Assembly: GCF_003315235.1 (NCBI RefSeq)
Contig: NZ_QNRU01000007.1
Location: 1 to 64,000 of the forward strand
Source of the DNA: Neisseria gonorrhoeae
GTDB lineage: Bacteria; Pseudomonadota; Gammaproteobacteria; Burkholderiales; Neisseriaceae
Length of the DNA stretch: 64,000 bases
Reading direction: 5' to 3'
Position numbers and translations under genes: made by a program. Each line of letters opens with the position of its first letter. Position 1 is the first letter of the stretch. Positions 48,963-60,663 of this stretch are shown here, piece by piece. The notes under the pieces were generated by a model. The model was not told the origin of the DNA, searched no databases, and saw only the letters and a list, made by a program, of their open reading frames with translations.

Positions 48963-51900
48963 TTATTTCCCTTTGCCGTTTCCGGCGGAGTCTTTTTTGT
49001 CCGAACCGAAGAGGCGGTCGAAACGTATGGTGTATGTCAGCTCGCCGCCCGACGAACGGCTGCCGATACGGGCAACCGCCTGTATGGCGCGGGTCAGCCG
49101 GTAAATCAGTTTGACGGACTGTTCCGCGCTGGAGATGCCGTATTCGTAGCCGATGTAGAGTTTGCCGGTCAGTTGTTTGCCGACGGTCAGCACCTGTTCG
49201 GCGGGGTTGAGTTCGCCGGTTTGCGCGTTGCGGCTGCGCTTGCTGGTAAAGCCCAAATCATCCACCAGCCCGATGCGGTCGTTGATTTGCCCGGCAAGCA
49301 GCGCGCCTGCGGCTGCGGACAGGGCGGCATTGTCGCCGCTGCTGCCGCTGCCGGCGCGGTTGAGGATGAGCCAGGAGAGCTTGTCTTTTTCACTCATCGG
49401 TTCGTTTGCCGTCAGCGTAATGCGCGGGCTGTTGAGGCTGCCCAATATTTCCACGCCCGCACCGACGGGGGAAAGGCGGCGTTCGGCGCGGATGTTGAGG
49501 TTGGGGTCGTTGAGCGGGCCGACAAAGGAGACTGTGCCTTTGGTAATGTCTAAATCCTGCCCGTATGCTTTGTAACGCCCTTTGATGACGCGGACCGTGC
49601 CCACCCCACGCACATTTCCGCCCGGTTGCGCGGTCAGGGTCAGTTTGCCGCCTATGGTAACGTCCGCGCCGTAGCCGGAGAAGCGGATGCCGTCATTGAG
49701 GTCTAAAGTCAGGTTCATATTGACGGGGAGCGATGCCGCCGCCTCTTTCTTGACTTCGCCCAATACGACGACATCGTCGCCGACGGACGGCATCGAGGAT
49801 TTTTGCGAACCGAACAGCCCCTGATCAGTTTTAATCATACCGGTAACGGATATGCCTTTTTGCGGCGAATAGCGCAGGCGGGTGTTGCCGGAAACCGTCA
49901 GGCGGCGGTTGGGGCGGGACAGGATGCGGTATTTGTCGAACACCGCGCCGATATCGACATCGGGCACGCTGTTTTCCATGCTGACCGTGCCGGAGAGTTC
50001 CGCCGTCCCTTCGTGCCGGAATTTCAGGCTGTCGATTACCCATTTCCTGCCTGCAATATGCGAACGCAGCGAGCCGTTGTCCAAGATGATGCCTTGGGTT
50101 TGGTTGCGGTAATAGAGCTTGTCGCCGTTGATACTGCCGCCCAAGTGCGGGTCGGCGATGCTGCCGCCGAGGGTTACGGCGGCATTCAGGCTGCCTTTGA
50201 CGGTTTGTCCGACCGGTAGGAAGTTGCGGAATACTTCGGCATCGGCAACGGTCAGGTTGAGCCTGCCGCCCAAAGGCGCGGTATCGAAGGAGCGGCTTTG
50301 CCCGACGGTGATATTGCCGTTGATTTTCCCGTAGTTGCTGCTACCGTTGACGGCGGCATTGACGGACGGAGAGCCTACCCGTCCGCCGATTTGCGCGGAG
50401 GCATTCAGGCTGCCGGTAATGTTTTGCGCGGCGGCGGGCAGAAAGGGCTTCAATGCGCCCAAGTCGGGAAGGGAGGCTGTAATCCTGCCGCCGAGCGGTG
50501 TATTTGCCATATTGCCGCCGAAGGCGTTGCCGATGCCCAAATCGGCGTTAATCCGTCCGAAACGCGCGCCGCCGTCAAGCAGGATTCCGATGCGGTCGTT
50601 TTGAAAGCGCGTTTTCAGGGAAAATGCGTTCAAACCCAAAGCCTGCCCGCCGGGCAATACGGCATCGCCGCTTTGCCGGCTGATATTGAGGTAGCCGCGC
50701 GCGTTGTGCCCGTAGGCGACATCCCAGTCGCCGTTTAAAACCAGATTGTGTTCGAAGGGCGGTTTGAAGAAATTGTGCAACTCGGCGATGTGCAGGCCGC
50801 GTGCGCCGCCTTTTGCCGATATGCCGGTTTTCCTGTCCCAAGAAAAGTGTTGCAGGTTGAGGCTGCCGCCCATTGCCTGCCAATTTGCCGCACTTGCCGC
50901 CAAGCGTTCCGCACCGGCTTCGAGCGTCATACGGTTTTGCAGCTTGAGGTTGAATGCGCCGCCGATGTCGAGGATGCCGATGCTGCCTTTCCATCGGGTA
51001 AGTTCCCTGTTGATGCCGCCTGAAGCGTCCAAATCGAGTTTGAACGGTTTGCCGTCCAGCGTCATGGCGGCGTGTGTGCGGATGCGGTGCTGCGCGCCCG
51101 TACCTTCCAGCGTCAGGCCGGCGGTATCGACAACCGCCGCGCCGCCCGACAGGGAAAGGCGGCCGCCCTTGATATCGGCGCGCATCGGGCGGCTTGTGCC
51201 GGGTGAGCCTTTGAGGGTAAAATCGAGCGAACGGATGTCTGCCGCTTTGCCGATGTGTAAGTTGCGCGCCGTGCCGGAAAGGTCGGTTTCAAAGGTTCGG
51301 ATGCCGCCGTCCAAATCGCCGGAAAGGTGTCCGCGTACATTTAAAGACCCCGCGAGTCCGAAACCGAAACGGGATAAATCGGGTGCGGTGATATTGAGGT
51401 TAAGCCGGTCGCCTTTTTTGCCGAAGCCGCCGTCTGTTTTGACGATGTTCCGCCCCAACCGCAAATCGACGGCGGCACGCGGAAGGTGGCGGGACTCGTA
51501 AACAATGTCGGCACTGCCGGCAATCGGCACGCCGTTGAACGTACCGGGCAAAAAACGCATTTTGCCCGTAAATTTCTCTTTTGCCAGTTCACCGGCAAGA
51601 TGAATCGAACCGTTGATATTGCCTGCCGGAAATTGCGGATCGATGCGCGAAGGGTCGAATGCGCGGGAACGGATGTCCAGCTTGAGCAGGCGGTCTTTAA
51701 ACAGCTCGAGATAGCCTTGCGCGGTCAGGCTGCCTTCCCCGGCGGAGATGTTGACGGTGTCGAACACCAGTTTCCGCTGTTCGTTTGCGGGGTCGCTTGC
51801 GATGGCGAGGCTGCCGTCCGTGCGTGCCGTGCCGGTGCCGAGTTGCCAAGAGATTTTGGGCGAGGCGGTCGTGCCGCCGATGCCGATGCTGCCGTCCAAC

Positions 51901-53132
51901 CTGCCTTTGAACGCGGTTTGCAGCACGTCTTCCGCGCCGACGGAGTTGATGCCTATATTTAAATCAAGGATGTCTTTTTCGGTGTCGATTTTGCCCGACA
52001 GCCTGATGCCGCCCCGTCCGAGCAGGGCGGCGGACGTATTGCCGATATGCACCGTGCCGTCCTGCCGGATGACAAAGCCGCCCAAAACCTGACGGACGGG
52101 GATGCCGTTGCGGTCGGCAAAGCCGGCTTTGGTGTTTTCCAAATCGAGCGAGCCTTCCAGCGCGATGCCGTCTGAAAACGACGGGATGGCGGTCAGGTCG
52201 AAATTCAGCCCGGCATCGGGCAGGGAAGGCACGAAGGCGGACGGATTGATGTTGAATCCTTTGACCAGTACTTCTTCCAATGTTTTATCCAATGATTCGG
52301 CAAACGGGTGGATGACGGATTTTCCCGAGAGGCGGATATTGCCGCCGTCGATCGTCAGTTCGGCGCGCACATCCTTCAGGCTGCCGCTCAGCCGCGCCGT
52401 ACTGTGTATGGTTTCGCCTTCGAATCCGCCTTTGGTGTAAATGGCGGTATCGAGGGCAAACGGTTTTTTCAAGCCGACCGAGGCTGACCCCGACGAACTG
52501 CTCCACGGCGTGTCGGCGGCCTTCAGGTCGAGGCGGTGCCCTTTACGGTCGTAACGGTATGCCGCGTTGAGGCGTTCGAGATAGACAGTTTGTTTGTCAA
52601 AGGTTTTGCCCATGCTGATTTTGCCCGTCTCGAAGCGGTCGAGATAGACGGCGGCGGGCAGGTCTATGCTGTCGGGCAGGCCTTGAGGCGGGCGTTCTTC
52701 TTTAGGCGGAGTCGGTTTGGTTACGATGGCGATGTCGCCGGCGGAGATGTCGGTGATGTGCAGGCTGCGGCGCATCAGTTCGGACGGTTTCCACGCGAAG
52801 CGGAAGCGGCTGATTTTAAGGTCTGCCCCCTCGGTTTCTATCGACCAGTTGTCGCCGTCGAAGCCGTCGAGCAGTGTGCCTTTGAGGTTTTGGGAGGAAA
52901 TGTTTACGCCGAACCAGGACGGGATTTGGTACAGCCCGAAGCGCAAACCTGCTTCCGTACCGGCGATCCAGCCGAGGAAACATACTGCCAAAATCAGGAC
53001 AGACAGCAGTGCCGCCGACAGCTTCAGCAGCGGGCGGCGTTTTTTTGCCGGCGGGGCGGGGCGGTGTTCAGACGGCATTTTGCGCGTGCCGTTTTCGGTC
53101 GGATCGGTATCTGTCGGTGCGGTATCGGTCAT
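48963..53132 (-). CDS. tamB: translocation and assembly module inner-membrane protein TamB
   Basis: 1389 residues. One N-terminal membrane anchor (about residues 37-55, LSAALLSVLILAVCFLGW), then a very long beta-taco region spanning the periplasm, ending in the DUF490/TamB domain (from about residue 1050 to the end). With TamA it assists outer-membrane protein insertion and, in other bacteria, phospholipid transport. Co-directional with tamA, 54 bp downstream of it, the gap holding a DUS. Confidence 0.95.
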   Translation of the reverse strand: MTDTAPTDTDPTENGTRKMPSEHRPAPPAKKRRPLLKLSAALLSVLILAVCFLGWIAGTEAGLRFGLYQIPSWFGVNISSQNLKGTLLDGFDGDNWSIETEGADLKISRFRFAWKPSELMRRSLHITDISAGDIAIVTKPTPPKEERPPQGLPDSIDLPAAVYLDRFETGKISMGKTFDKQTVYLERLNAAYRYDRKGHRLDLKAADTPWSSSSGSASVGLKKPFALDTAIYTKGGFEGETIHSTARLSGSLKDVRAELTIDGGNIRLSGKSVIHPFAESLDKTLEEVLVKGFNINPSAFVPSLPDAGLNFDLTAIPSFSDGIALEGSLDLENTKAGFADRNGIPVRQVLGGFVIRQDGTVHIGNTSAALLGRGGIRLSGKIDTEKDILDLNIGINSVGAEDVLQTAFKGRLDGSIGIGGTTASPKISWQLGTGTARTDGSLAIASDPANEQRKLVFDTVNISAGEGSLTAQGYLELFKDRLLKLDIRSRAFDPSRIDPQFPAGNINGSIHLAGELAKEKFTGKMRFLPGTFNGVPIAGSADIVYESRHLPRAAVDLRLGRNIVKTDGGFGKKGDRLNLNITAPDLSRFGFGLAGSLNVRGHLSGDLDGGIRTFETDLSGTARNLHIGKAADIRSLDFTLKGSPGTSRPMRADIKGGRLSLSGGAAVVDTAGLTLEGTGAQHRIRTHAAMTLDGKPFKLDLDASGGINRELTRWKGSIGILDIGGAFNLKLQNRMTLEAGAERLAASAANWQAMGGSLNLQHFSWDRKTGISAKGGARGLHIAELHNFFKPPFEHNLVLNGDWDVAYGHNARGYLNISRQSGDAVLPGGQALGLNAFSLKTRFQNDRIGILLDGGARFGRINADLGIGNAFGGNMANTPLGGRITASLPDLGALKPFLPAAAQNITGSLNASAQIGGRVGSPSVNAAVNGSSNYGKINGNITVGQSRSFDTAPLGGRLNLTVADAEVFRNFLPVGQTVKGSLNAAVTLGGSIADPHLGGSINGDKLYYRNQTQGIILDNGSLRSHIAGRKWVIDSLKFRHEGTAELSGTVSMENSVPDVDIGAVFDKYRILSRPNRRLTVSGNTRLRYSPQKGISVTGMIKTDQGLFGSQKSSMPSVGDDVVVLGEVKKEAAASLPVNMNLTLDLNDGIRFSGYGADVTIGGKLTLTAQPGGNVRGVGTVRVIKGRYKAYGQDLDITKGTVSFVGPLNDPNLNIRAERRLSPVGAGVEILGSLNSPRITLTANEPMSEKDKLSWLILNRAGSGSSGDNAALSAAAGALLAGQINDRIGLVDDLGFTSKRSRNAQTGELNPAEQVLTVGKQLTGKLYIGYEYGISSAEQSVKLIYRLTRAIQAVARIGSRSSGGELTYTIRFDRLFGSDKKDSAGNGKGK

Positions 53133-53186
53133 AATGTCTGTTTCAAAATGGTTTGCTGCAATGCCGTCTGAAGCGGCCGTATCGGT

Positions 53187-55034
53187 TTAGAAACGCGTTC
53201 CCAAGCTGATGTGCCAGCGGATTTTTTTGTCGCTGTGTCCGTAGGCGATGTCGAAGGAAAACGGCGCGAGCGGGCTGAACCAGCGCACGCCCAGTCCCGA
53301 ACCGTGTTTCAGCTTCATACGTTTGAAATTGGCGGCGGCATCGCCCATATCGTGGAATACCGCGCCGGACAGGGTGCGCGTAAACGGCAGTTGGTATTCC
53401 AAGCTGCCCACCAAGAGGGCGCGTTCGGGCAGGACCGATCCGTTCGGACCGGCAAGCCCGATGCTGTCAAGTTCGTAACCGCGCACGGAAGACGCGCCGC
53501 CGCTGCGGAACATCAGCCCCGAGGGGACATCGGCATTGTCGCGTGCAACGGTGTAACCCGCTTGTCCGCGTATGATGAACGTGCCGAGTTTTTTGTTTTC
53601 GGGCGTGAAGAAATAACCTGCGCGGGCAGAGGTGCGGATTAGCGCGGTGGAGGACAGGAATGTGCCCAAAGTCGTCCCGATTTTGCCGTCGAGGTAATGG
53701 CCGTTTTCGGGGTGCAGCACGTTGTTGAGCAGCTGGCGTTTCCAAGAGGCGGTCAGCATCGTGGCGTGGCTGTTGCCCAAATCGACATCCGAGCCGGGGA
53801 TTTTCCGGCCTTCTGCGAGAAATTCCGCCCCCAGCCTGGCATCGATGCCCGCGCGGTCGCGCACATACCAGATGCCGCCGGAGAAGGCGCGTTTTTCAAG
53901 GTTTTGGGTGGTCGAACGGTTGTAGGAAACGTTGCTTGTCCAGTAGTTGCCCCGATAGTTGCGCGGCTGGCTGATGCCGGCGGCAAGCGTGGTTTCGTAT
54001 TTGTCCATATCCCAGACGACCGAGCCGATATAGCCTTTGTTGAAGAGGTTGTAATAGTCGTAGGCGATTTTGCCGCCCAAACCGTATTCCGAATCGAGGC
54101 GGATGCCGGTTTCGAGTTTGTGGCGTTTGACCTCGGTTACGCTGACTTTGACGGGGACGCGGTCGCCTTGGAGGCGGTCGAAGTCGGCTTGTACGGACGC
54201 GCCGGAATAATGCCCGTTTTGTTCGAGCGCCTGTTGGAAGTCGAGCAGCAGGTCGAGGTCGTAGGGCGTGCCCGGTTGGAAGCGCGCCAGGCCGGAGACG
54301 GTTTGTTCGGGGTAACGCTGTGTGCCGGTGATTTCAAAGTCGCCGAAGGCAATGGGGCGGCCGCTGTCCACGACGACGTTCAAATCGGCGGTGGCGGTAT
54401 CGGGGTTGACGGCCGCCCGGGTGTTGCCGAGCTTGGCAAGCGGGTAGCCTTTGCGCGTTACCGCGCCGAGGACGGAAGTTTTGCTGTTTTCCCAACTGTC
54501 CTGATCGAAATCGCTGCCTACCGGCTGCTGCCAGTTTTCCAGCGCGTTGCGGTAGTATTCGGCGAGGTTGCCGTCTGAAAGGATGTCGCCGAGGATGGCG
54601 ACGCCGACGTTGGCGATTTTGGTGCGCGGGCCCGGTGTGATGTGCACCGTATAAGCTCCGTCTTTTTCCGTCAGGCTGACCTTGCTGCTGAAATAGCCTT
54701 TGCTGCGGAGCATTGTTTTAACGTTGTCCGGTGCTTCTTCGGCAAGGAATCCCGTCTGTTCCTTATCCAAAACCTCTTCCTGCTGCTGCGTGATGAGCGG
54801 CAGGTGTTCTTCGACCATATCTTTGATTTCACTGTCCTGCGTGTCGATGCGGACGGGGAATTTGGGTTTTAATTTGACTGATTCGGTGTCGGGGCTTTTG
54901 CTTTTGAACAATGCGAAACCCGCCGCCTTGTTTTCGGAAAGGTCGGCGGCAGGCGCGTATGCGTGCGGAAAGAAAAATAAAGCCGGCAGGAGCAGGGCGG
55001 TCGGTTTGATCATCATGGTACGGGTGTCGTGCAT
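53187..55034 (-). CDS. tamA: translocation and assembly module outer-membrane protein TamA
   Basis: 615 residues: signal peptide (MIKPTALLLPALFFFPHAYA), three POTRA-like domains (about residues 50-270) and an Omp85-type 16-strand barrel ending in RWHISLGTRF, with the conserved (V/I)RGYE motif as SVRGYELDS. The start is ambiguous: ATG at 55034, or the ATG pair at 55016/55013 right before the signal peptide; no clear Shine-Dalgarno decides. Operon with tamB. Confidence 0.94.
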   Translation of the reverse strand: MHDTRTMMIKPTALLLPALFFFPHAYAPAADLSENKAAGFALFKSKSPDTESVKLKPKFPVRIDTQDSEIKDMVEEHLPLITQQQEEVLDKEQTGFLAEEAPDNVKTMLRSKGYFSSKVSLTEKDGAYTVHITPGPRTKIANVGVAILGDILSDGNLAEYYRNALENWQQPVGSDFDQDSWENSKTSVLGAVTRKGYPLAKLGNTRAAVNPDTATADLNVVVDSGRPIAFGDFEITGTQRYPEQTVSGLARFQPGTPYDLDLLLDFQQALEQNGHYSGASVQADFDRLQGDRVPVKVSVTEVKRHKLETGIRLDSEYGLGGKIAYDYYNLFNKGYIGSVVWDMDKYETTLAAGISQPRNYRGNYWTSNVSYNRSTTQNLEKRAFSGGIWYVRDRAGIDARLGAEFLAEGRKIPGSDVDLGNSHATMLTASWKRQLLNNVLHPENGHYLDGKIGTTLGTFLSSTALIRTSARAGYFFTPENKKLGTFIIRGQAGYTVARDNADVPSGLMFRSGGASSVRGYELDSIGLAGPNGSVLPERALLVGSLEYQLPFTRTLSGAVFHDMGDAAANFKRMKLKHGSGLGVRWFSPLAPFSFDIAYGHSDKKIRWHISLGTRF

Positions 55035-55405
55035 CGGTGTGGCGGATTTCGATTCTAACACTGTTCGGACGGGGCGGGACGCTTCAGACGGCATACTGCC
55101 GACGGTATTTCGGAGGTTGCGGCCCGCCGGAAATGTATCTGCTTGTTTTAAGGCATTTTGTTTCCAATCCGCATATGGAAAACAGGCTGCGTTTCGGAAT
55201 AGTGTCGAAAAATAGGCAGGATTAAATAAATTTATTCTCGTTCAATAAATTAAACCGTTGCGCCGAATGATAAAACAAAGCCTGTCCCTGCATAGGGCAA
55301 ATCAACGCACCTCAAAACACAGCTTGAAAAATAAAAAAAACACAGAGAATGGGTTTTCTTTTAAAATACAACATTTTTTAACATATCACAACATAAGGAA
55401 GAATT
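55035..55405. other. divergent intergenic region of tamA and sstT
   Basis: 370 bp, AT-rich on the sstT side. Contains a DUS-like site at 55082-55094, and otherwise no repeat, ORF or clear consensus promoter that I can support. Confidence 0.5.
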
Positions 55406-56635
55406 ATGGCGTTCGGCAAATCCTTATTTCATGCGATCGGCCGCGTCAGCCTGGTCAGGCAGATTGCCGCCGGTTTGGCGTTGGGCATCGTAATCGGTTC
55501 GGTTTCACCGCAACTGGGCTTGGCGGCAGGCTTGTTCGGCAGCCTGTTTGTCGGCGCGCTCAAAGCGGTCGCGCCGGTTTTGGTATTTATTTTGGTGGCG
55601 GCCACAATCGCGCAGCACCAAAAAGGCAACAAGGTGCATATCAGGCCGATTATCGTCCTTTACCTCATCGGCACGTTTTCCGCAGCCCTGACCGCCGTCA
55701 TCGCCGGTATGGTTTTCCCGACGCACATTGTTTTGGCGGGCGCGGGCGATGTGTCCGCCGCGCCGCCTTCCGGCATTGTGGAAGTGTTGAAATCGCTGCT
55801 GATGAACCTGGTCGCCAACCCGATTAACGCGATTGCCAATGCCAACTATATCGGCATTTTGGCTTGGGCTTTGGTTTTGGGCGCGGCGTTGCGGAATCAC
55901 GGTTCGGACGTTACGCGGCAGGTCGTTGCCGATTTGGCGGAAGCGGTTTCCACCGTCGTGAAATGGATTATCCGTTTTGCCCCTTTGGGTATTTTCGGGC
56001 TGGTGTCGTCCACAATCGCGGAGACGGGTTTCGGCGCGCTGGCGGGTTATGCGAAGCTGCTTGCGGTGCTGTTGGGCTGTATGGCGTTTATCGCGCTGGC
56101 GGTCAATCCCGCCATCGTGTGGTGGAAAATCCGCCGCAACCCTTATCCGCTGGTGTTTACCTGCCTGCGCGAAAGCGGCGTGTATGCCTTCTTTACCCGT
56201 TCTTCCGCCGCCAATATCCCCGTGAATATGGCTTTGGCGAAAAAGCTGGGGCTGCACGAAGACACTTATTCGATTTCCATCCCGTTGGGGGCGACCGTCA
56301 ATATGGGCGGCGCGGCGATTACGATTACCGTTTTGGCTATGGCGGCGGCGCACACCCAAGGCATACAGGTTGATTTTGCCACCGCGCTGCTGTTGAGCCT
56401 GGTGGCGACGGTCAGCGCGTGCGGCGCGTCCGGCGTGGCCGGCGGTTCGCTGCTGCTGATTCCGCTGGCGTGCAGCCTGTTCGGCATCAGCAACGATGTC
56501 GCCATGCAGGTGGTCGCCGTCGGCTTCATCATCGGCGTGATTCAGGATTCGGCGGAAACGGCGTTGAATTCTTCAACCGACGTTTTGTTTACCGCTGCCG
56601 CCGATTTGGGCCGACAGAGAAACCGTGCGGAATAA
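55406..56635 (+). CDS. sstT: sodium/serine-threonine symporter SstT
   Basis: 409 residues, dicarboxylate/amino acid:cation symporter family. Hairpin and ion-binding motifs: [34 protein letters not shown] (about residues 293-307) and [19 protein letters not shown] near the C-terminus. AAGGAAGAA precedes the ATG. Confidence 0.94.
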   Translation: MAFGKSLFHAIGRVSLVRQIAAGLALGIVIGSVSPQLGLAAGLFGSLFVGALKAVAPVLVFILVAATIAQHQKGNKVHIRPIIVLYLIGTFSAALTAVIAGMVFPTHIVLAGAGDVSAAPPSGIVEVLKSLLMNLVANPINAIANANYIGILAWALVLGAALRNHGSDVTRQVVADLAEAVSTVVKWIIRFAPLGIFGLVSSTIAETGFGALAGYAKLLAVLLGCMAFIALAVNPAIVWWKIRRNPYPLVFTCLRESGVYAFFTRSSAANIPVNMALAKKLGLHEDTYSISIPLGATVNMGGAAITITVLAMAAAHTQGIQVDFATALLLSLVATVSACGASGVAGGSLLLIPLACSLFGISNDVAMQVVAVGFIIGVIQDSAETALNSSTDVLFTAAADLGRQRNRAE

Positions 56636-56643
56636 ACCAAGCT

Positions 56644-56679
56644 ATGCCGTCTGAAGCCCGTTTGGCGTTCAGACGGCAT
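56644..56679. terminator. inverted DUS terminator after sstT
   Basis: ATGCCGTCTGAA and TTCAGACGGCAT flank a 12-base loop, followed by ATTTTT. Confidence 0.85.
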
Positions 56680-56731
56680 ATTTTTACAATTTTATGGGCA
56701 TATGGCGGAAACAATACCGGCTGCCTTGAAT

Positions 56732-56773
56732 ATGTTTCAACACACAGGTCGATACATAAAGCGTCGCCCTATG
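56732..56773 (+). repeat. left copy of a 42-bp inverted repeat, REP2-like, upstream of nhba
   Basis: Begins ATGTTTCAACACACAGG and ends CGCCCTATG; its reverse complement occurs at 59083-59124 with three mismatches. It ends immediately before the AAGGAG of nhba, the position described for neisserial REP2/CREN elements that supply ribosome-binding and promoter signals. The REP2 name is from memory. Confidence 0.65.
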
Positions 56774-56785
56774 AAGGAGATGATG

Positions 56786-58066
56786 ATGTTTAAACGCAGT
56801 GTGATTGCAATGGCTTGTATTTTTCCCCTTTCAGCCTGTGGGGGCGGCGGTGGCGGATCGCCCGATGTCAAGTCGGCGGACACGCCGTCAAAACCGGCCG
56901 CCCCCGTTGTTGCTGAAAATGCCGGGGAAGGGGTGCTGCCGAAAGAAAAGAAAGATGAGGAGGCAGCGGGCGGTGCGCCGCAAGCCGATACGCAGGACGC
57001 AACCGCCGGAGAAGGCAGCCAAGATATGGCGGCAGTTTCGGCAGAAAATACAGGCAATGGCGGTGCGGCAACAACGGACAACCCCAAAAATGAAGACGCG
57101 GGGGCGCAAAATGATATGCCGCAAAATGCCGCCGAATCCGCAAATCAAACAGGGAACAACCAACCCGCCGGTTCTTCAGATTCCGCCCCCGCGTCAAACC
57201 CTGCCCCTGCGAATGGCGGTAGCGATTTTGGAAGGACGAACGTGGGCAATTCTGTTGTGATTGACGGACCGTCGCAAAATATAACGTTGACCCACTGTAA
57301 AGGCGATCCTTGTAATGGTGATAATTTATTGGATGAAGAAGCACCGCCAAAATCAGAATTTGAATCGTTAAGTGATGAAGAGAAAATTAAGAAATATAAA
57401 AAAGATGGAGAAAAGTTTACTGGTTTGGTTGCTATAAAAGTTGAAAATAATGGGTTGAATAAATATACCATTATTTATCAAGCTCAGCCTACTCGTTCTG
57501 CACGGTCGAGGAGGTCGCTTCCGGCCGAGATTCCGCTGATTCCCGTCAATCAGGCCGATACGCTGATTGTGGATGGGGAAGCGGTCAGCCTGACGGGGCA
57601 TTCCGGCAATATCTTCGCGCCCGAAGGGAATTACCGGTATCTGACTTACGGGGCGGAAAAATTGCCCGGCGGATCGTATGCCCTCCGTGTGCAAGGCGAA
57701 CCGGCAAAAGGCGAAATGCTTGTTGGCACGGCCGTGTACAACGGCGAAGTGCTGCATTTCCATATGGAAAACGGCCGTCCGTACCCGTCCGGAGGCAGGT
57801 TTGCCGCAAAAGTCGATTTCGGCAGCAAATCTGTGGACGGCATTATCGACAGCGGCGATGATTTGCATATGGGTACGCAAAAATTCAAAGCCGCCATCGA
57901 TGGAAACGGCTTTAAGGGGACTTGGACGGAAAATGGCGGCGGGGATGTTTCCGGAAGGTTTTACGGCCCGGCCGGCGAGGAAGTGGCGGGAAAATACAGC
58001 TATCGCCCGACAGATGCTGAAAAGGGCGGATTCGGCGTGTTTGCCGGCAAAAAAGATCGGGATTGA
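56786..58066 (+). CDS. nhba: neisserial heparin-binding antigen NHBA (GNA2132)
   Basis: 426-residue surface lipoprotein, a component of a meningococcal B vaccine. Lipobox LSAC (Cys18) followed by six Gly; a disordered Ala/Asn/Gly-rich N-terminal half; the arginine-rich heparin-binding segment RSARSRR (237-243); and the conserved C-terminal beta-barrel domain (about 245-426) beginning [13 protein letters not shown]. The Arg-rich segment is the site near which NalP and host proteases cut. AAGGAG sits six bases before the chosen ATG. The peptide variant cannot be named without comparison. Confidence 0.97.
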   Translation: MFKRSVIAMACIFPLSACGGGGGGSPDVKSADTPSKPAAPVVAENAGEGVLPKEKKDEEAAGGAPQADTQDATAGEGSQDMAAVSAENTGNGGAATTDNPKNEDAGAQNDMPQNAAESANQTGNNQPAGSSDSAPASNPAPANGGSDFGRTNVGNSVVIDGPSQNITLTHCKGDPCNGDNLLDEEAPPKSEFESLSDEEKIKKYKKDGEKFTGLVAIKVENNGLNKYTIIYQAQPTRSARSRRSLPAEIPLIPVNQADTLIVDGEAVSLTGHSGNIFAPEGNYRYLTYGAEKLPGGSYALRVQGEPAKGEMLVGTAVYNGEVLHFHMENGRPYPSGGRFAAKVDFGSKSVDGIIDSGDDLHMGTQKFKAAIDGNGFKGTWTENGGGDVSGRFYGPAGEEVAGKYSYRPTDAEKGGFGVFAGKKDRD

Positions 58067-58287
58067 TGTTGATGCCGCCCGAAGCGCAGGTATTCATTAC
58101 GGCGGGACGACGCGTTCAAATCATCAAACAAGCCCCCGAAAAAGGCGGCATCCCAAAATCCGGCACTGAAATTGCCGCGCGTATCGGCGGCATTCCGCAG
58201 CCTGCCGGGGAAACCGTCGGCAGCAGCCGGAATGTCGGGTATTTCCGCCCGCCTTTTTCGGGCTGTTGAAATATGAAAATAAAGCAT

Positions 58288-58320
58288 AGGCCGTCTGAAT
58301 GTTCAGACGGCCTGTTTTTT
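58288..58320 (+). terminator. inverted DUS terminator after nhba
   Basis: AGGCCGTCTGAA and TTCAGACGGCCT with a two-base loop, followed by T7. Confidence 0.85.
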
Positions 58321-58499
58321 TAACGGCTGTGTTTCAACACTCCGCCGGTTCCAACCGGCAGCAGCAGGGAGATAATGCCTTGAACCCCGCTCTTCGGGGC
58401 GGCAGGGTTCGGGCCGGTTTGGGGAAAGGCATCGCCTTTCCGAATCGGGGCGGTGCAACGGGGTGCGCCTTATGTGCCGAAAGGGTTTGCGGCAACGGT

Positions 58500-58532
58500 A
58501 TGCCGTCTGAAGCGGGTGCGTTCAGACGGCAT
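58500..58532. terminator. inverted DUS terminator of the small membrane-protein pair
   Basis: ATGCCGTCTGAAGC and GTTCAGACGGCAT flank a short loop, 37 bases beyond the minus-strand stop at 58570. Confidence 0.7.
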
Positions 58533-58569
58533 TGTGATGTTTGGGGCGCGGGTCCGGTTCAAATCCGCA

Positions 58570-58785
58570 TCAGTTGATAAACCCGTTGTCTTTCATTTTC
58601 TTTTCAGAAAAATACTGGCCGCATACCAGCAGGGCGGCGAGGATGATGACAAACAGCCCTGCCATAGTCAGTGTGATTTTGAAGAACAATTCGGCTTCGA
58701 GAAAAGAAAACCAAAGTTGCACAATCAGCAGCAGCACCCAGCCGGCAAACAGTCCGAGACAGGCATAAACGCCGAGCTTAAACAC
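58570..58785 (-). CDS. small two-helix membrane protein, unknown
   Basis: 71 residues with two membrane helices (about 4-27 and 36-57). No recognised family. It overlaps the DUF4177 gene upstream by eight bases, so the pair is co-translated. Confidence 0.75.
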   Translation of the reverse strand: MFKLGVYACLGLFAGWVLLLIVQLWFSFLEAELFFKITLTMAGLFVIILAALLVCGQYFSEKKMKDNGFIN

Positions 58786-58993
58786 GGTCCCGCTCCAAAA
58801 TGACGACGTAGGCTTCGCGTTTGAAAAACAGCAGCATACGGCGCAAATCTTTTTCCATCGTTACGACCCGCCAGCCTTCGGGGGTTTGTTTGTTGAGGAA
58901 CGCGCTGAAATTGACGGGGTTGACCTTTGCCGCGCCGAAAAACAGGCTGGACAACAGGCTTTCCTGATAAATGACGACTTTGTATTCTTTCAT
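58778..58993 (-). CDS. DUF4177-like small protein
   Basis: 71 residues; the pattern [11 protein letters not shown], then [20 protein letters not shown] and YVVILERD matches short DUF4177-type proteins (strand, helix, GWxVV, strand). AAGGAA precedes the ATG. Function unknown. Confidence 0.75.
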   Translation of the reverse strand: MKEYKVVIYQESLLSSLFFGAAKVNPVNFSAFLNKQTPEGWRVVTMEKDLRRMLLFFKREAYVVILERDRV

Positions 58994-59082
58994 CGTATTT
59001 CCTTTTCGGTTGAAACCCCGCCCTTTGGGGCGGTAGGATCAGACTTTATTTGGGAGGGAACCCCTTCCAAATCAGGACGATA

Positions 59083-59124
59083 CATAGGGCGGTGCTTTAT
59101 GTATCGTCCTGTGTGTTGAAACAT
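59083..59124 (-). repeat. right copy of the 42-bp inverted repeat flanking the nhba segment
   Basis: Reverse complement of 56732-56773 with three mismatches. It partly overlaps a 13-bp-stem hairpin AGGACGATACATA/TATGTATCGTCCT (59074-59110), which the left copy lacks. Confidence 0.7.
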
Positions 59125-59139
59125 AGGATTCCTTTAATC

Positions 59140-59167
59140 AAGGGATTGCCTTTTCAGGCAATCCCTT
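59140..59167. terminator. hairpin downstream of argG
   Basis: AAGGGATTGCC and GGCAATCCCTT pair across six bases; not a DUS. It lacks a strong T run on the argG strand, so it may act as a 3' stabiliser. Confidence 0.6.
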
Positions 59168-59195
59168 AAATTGCAGCGATGCAATGCGGCGAAAT

Positions 59196-60605
<1,410 letters not shown>

Positions 60606-60607
60606 TC

Positions 60608-60646
60608 ATGCCGTCTGAACGGGTATTCCGCCGTTTCAGGCGGTAT
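60608..60646. repeat. inverted DUS pair in a divergent promoter region
   Basis: ATGCCGTCTGAACGG and CCGTTTCAGGCGGTAT face each other between the divergent argG and the CinA-like gene, where a terminator has no obvious use. Confidence 0.6.
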
Positions 60647-60663
60647 TTAAAACCGAAAACATT

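Larger units (their letters stand above)
58067..58569. other. intergenic region after nhba with hairpins
   Basis: About 500 bp. A 68-codon frame (58063-58269) overlaps the nhba stop and shows no start signal; I do not call it. Terminator AGGCCGTCTGAAT/GTTCAGACGGCCT (58288-58313) with T run ends nhba; GC hairpins lie at about 58384-58400 and 58427-58441; a second inverted DUS (58500-58532) probably ends the minus-strand pair. Confidence 0.7.

Noticed and set aside
58063-58269. 68-codon ORF after nhba
   Set aside because: Overlaps the nhba stop, has no ribosome-binding site and no recognisable domain.
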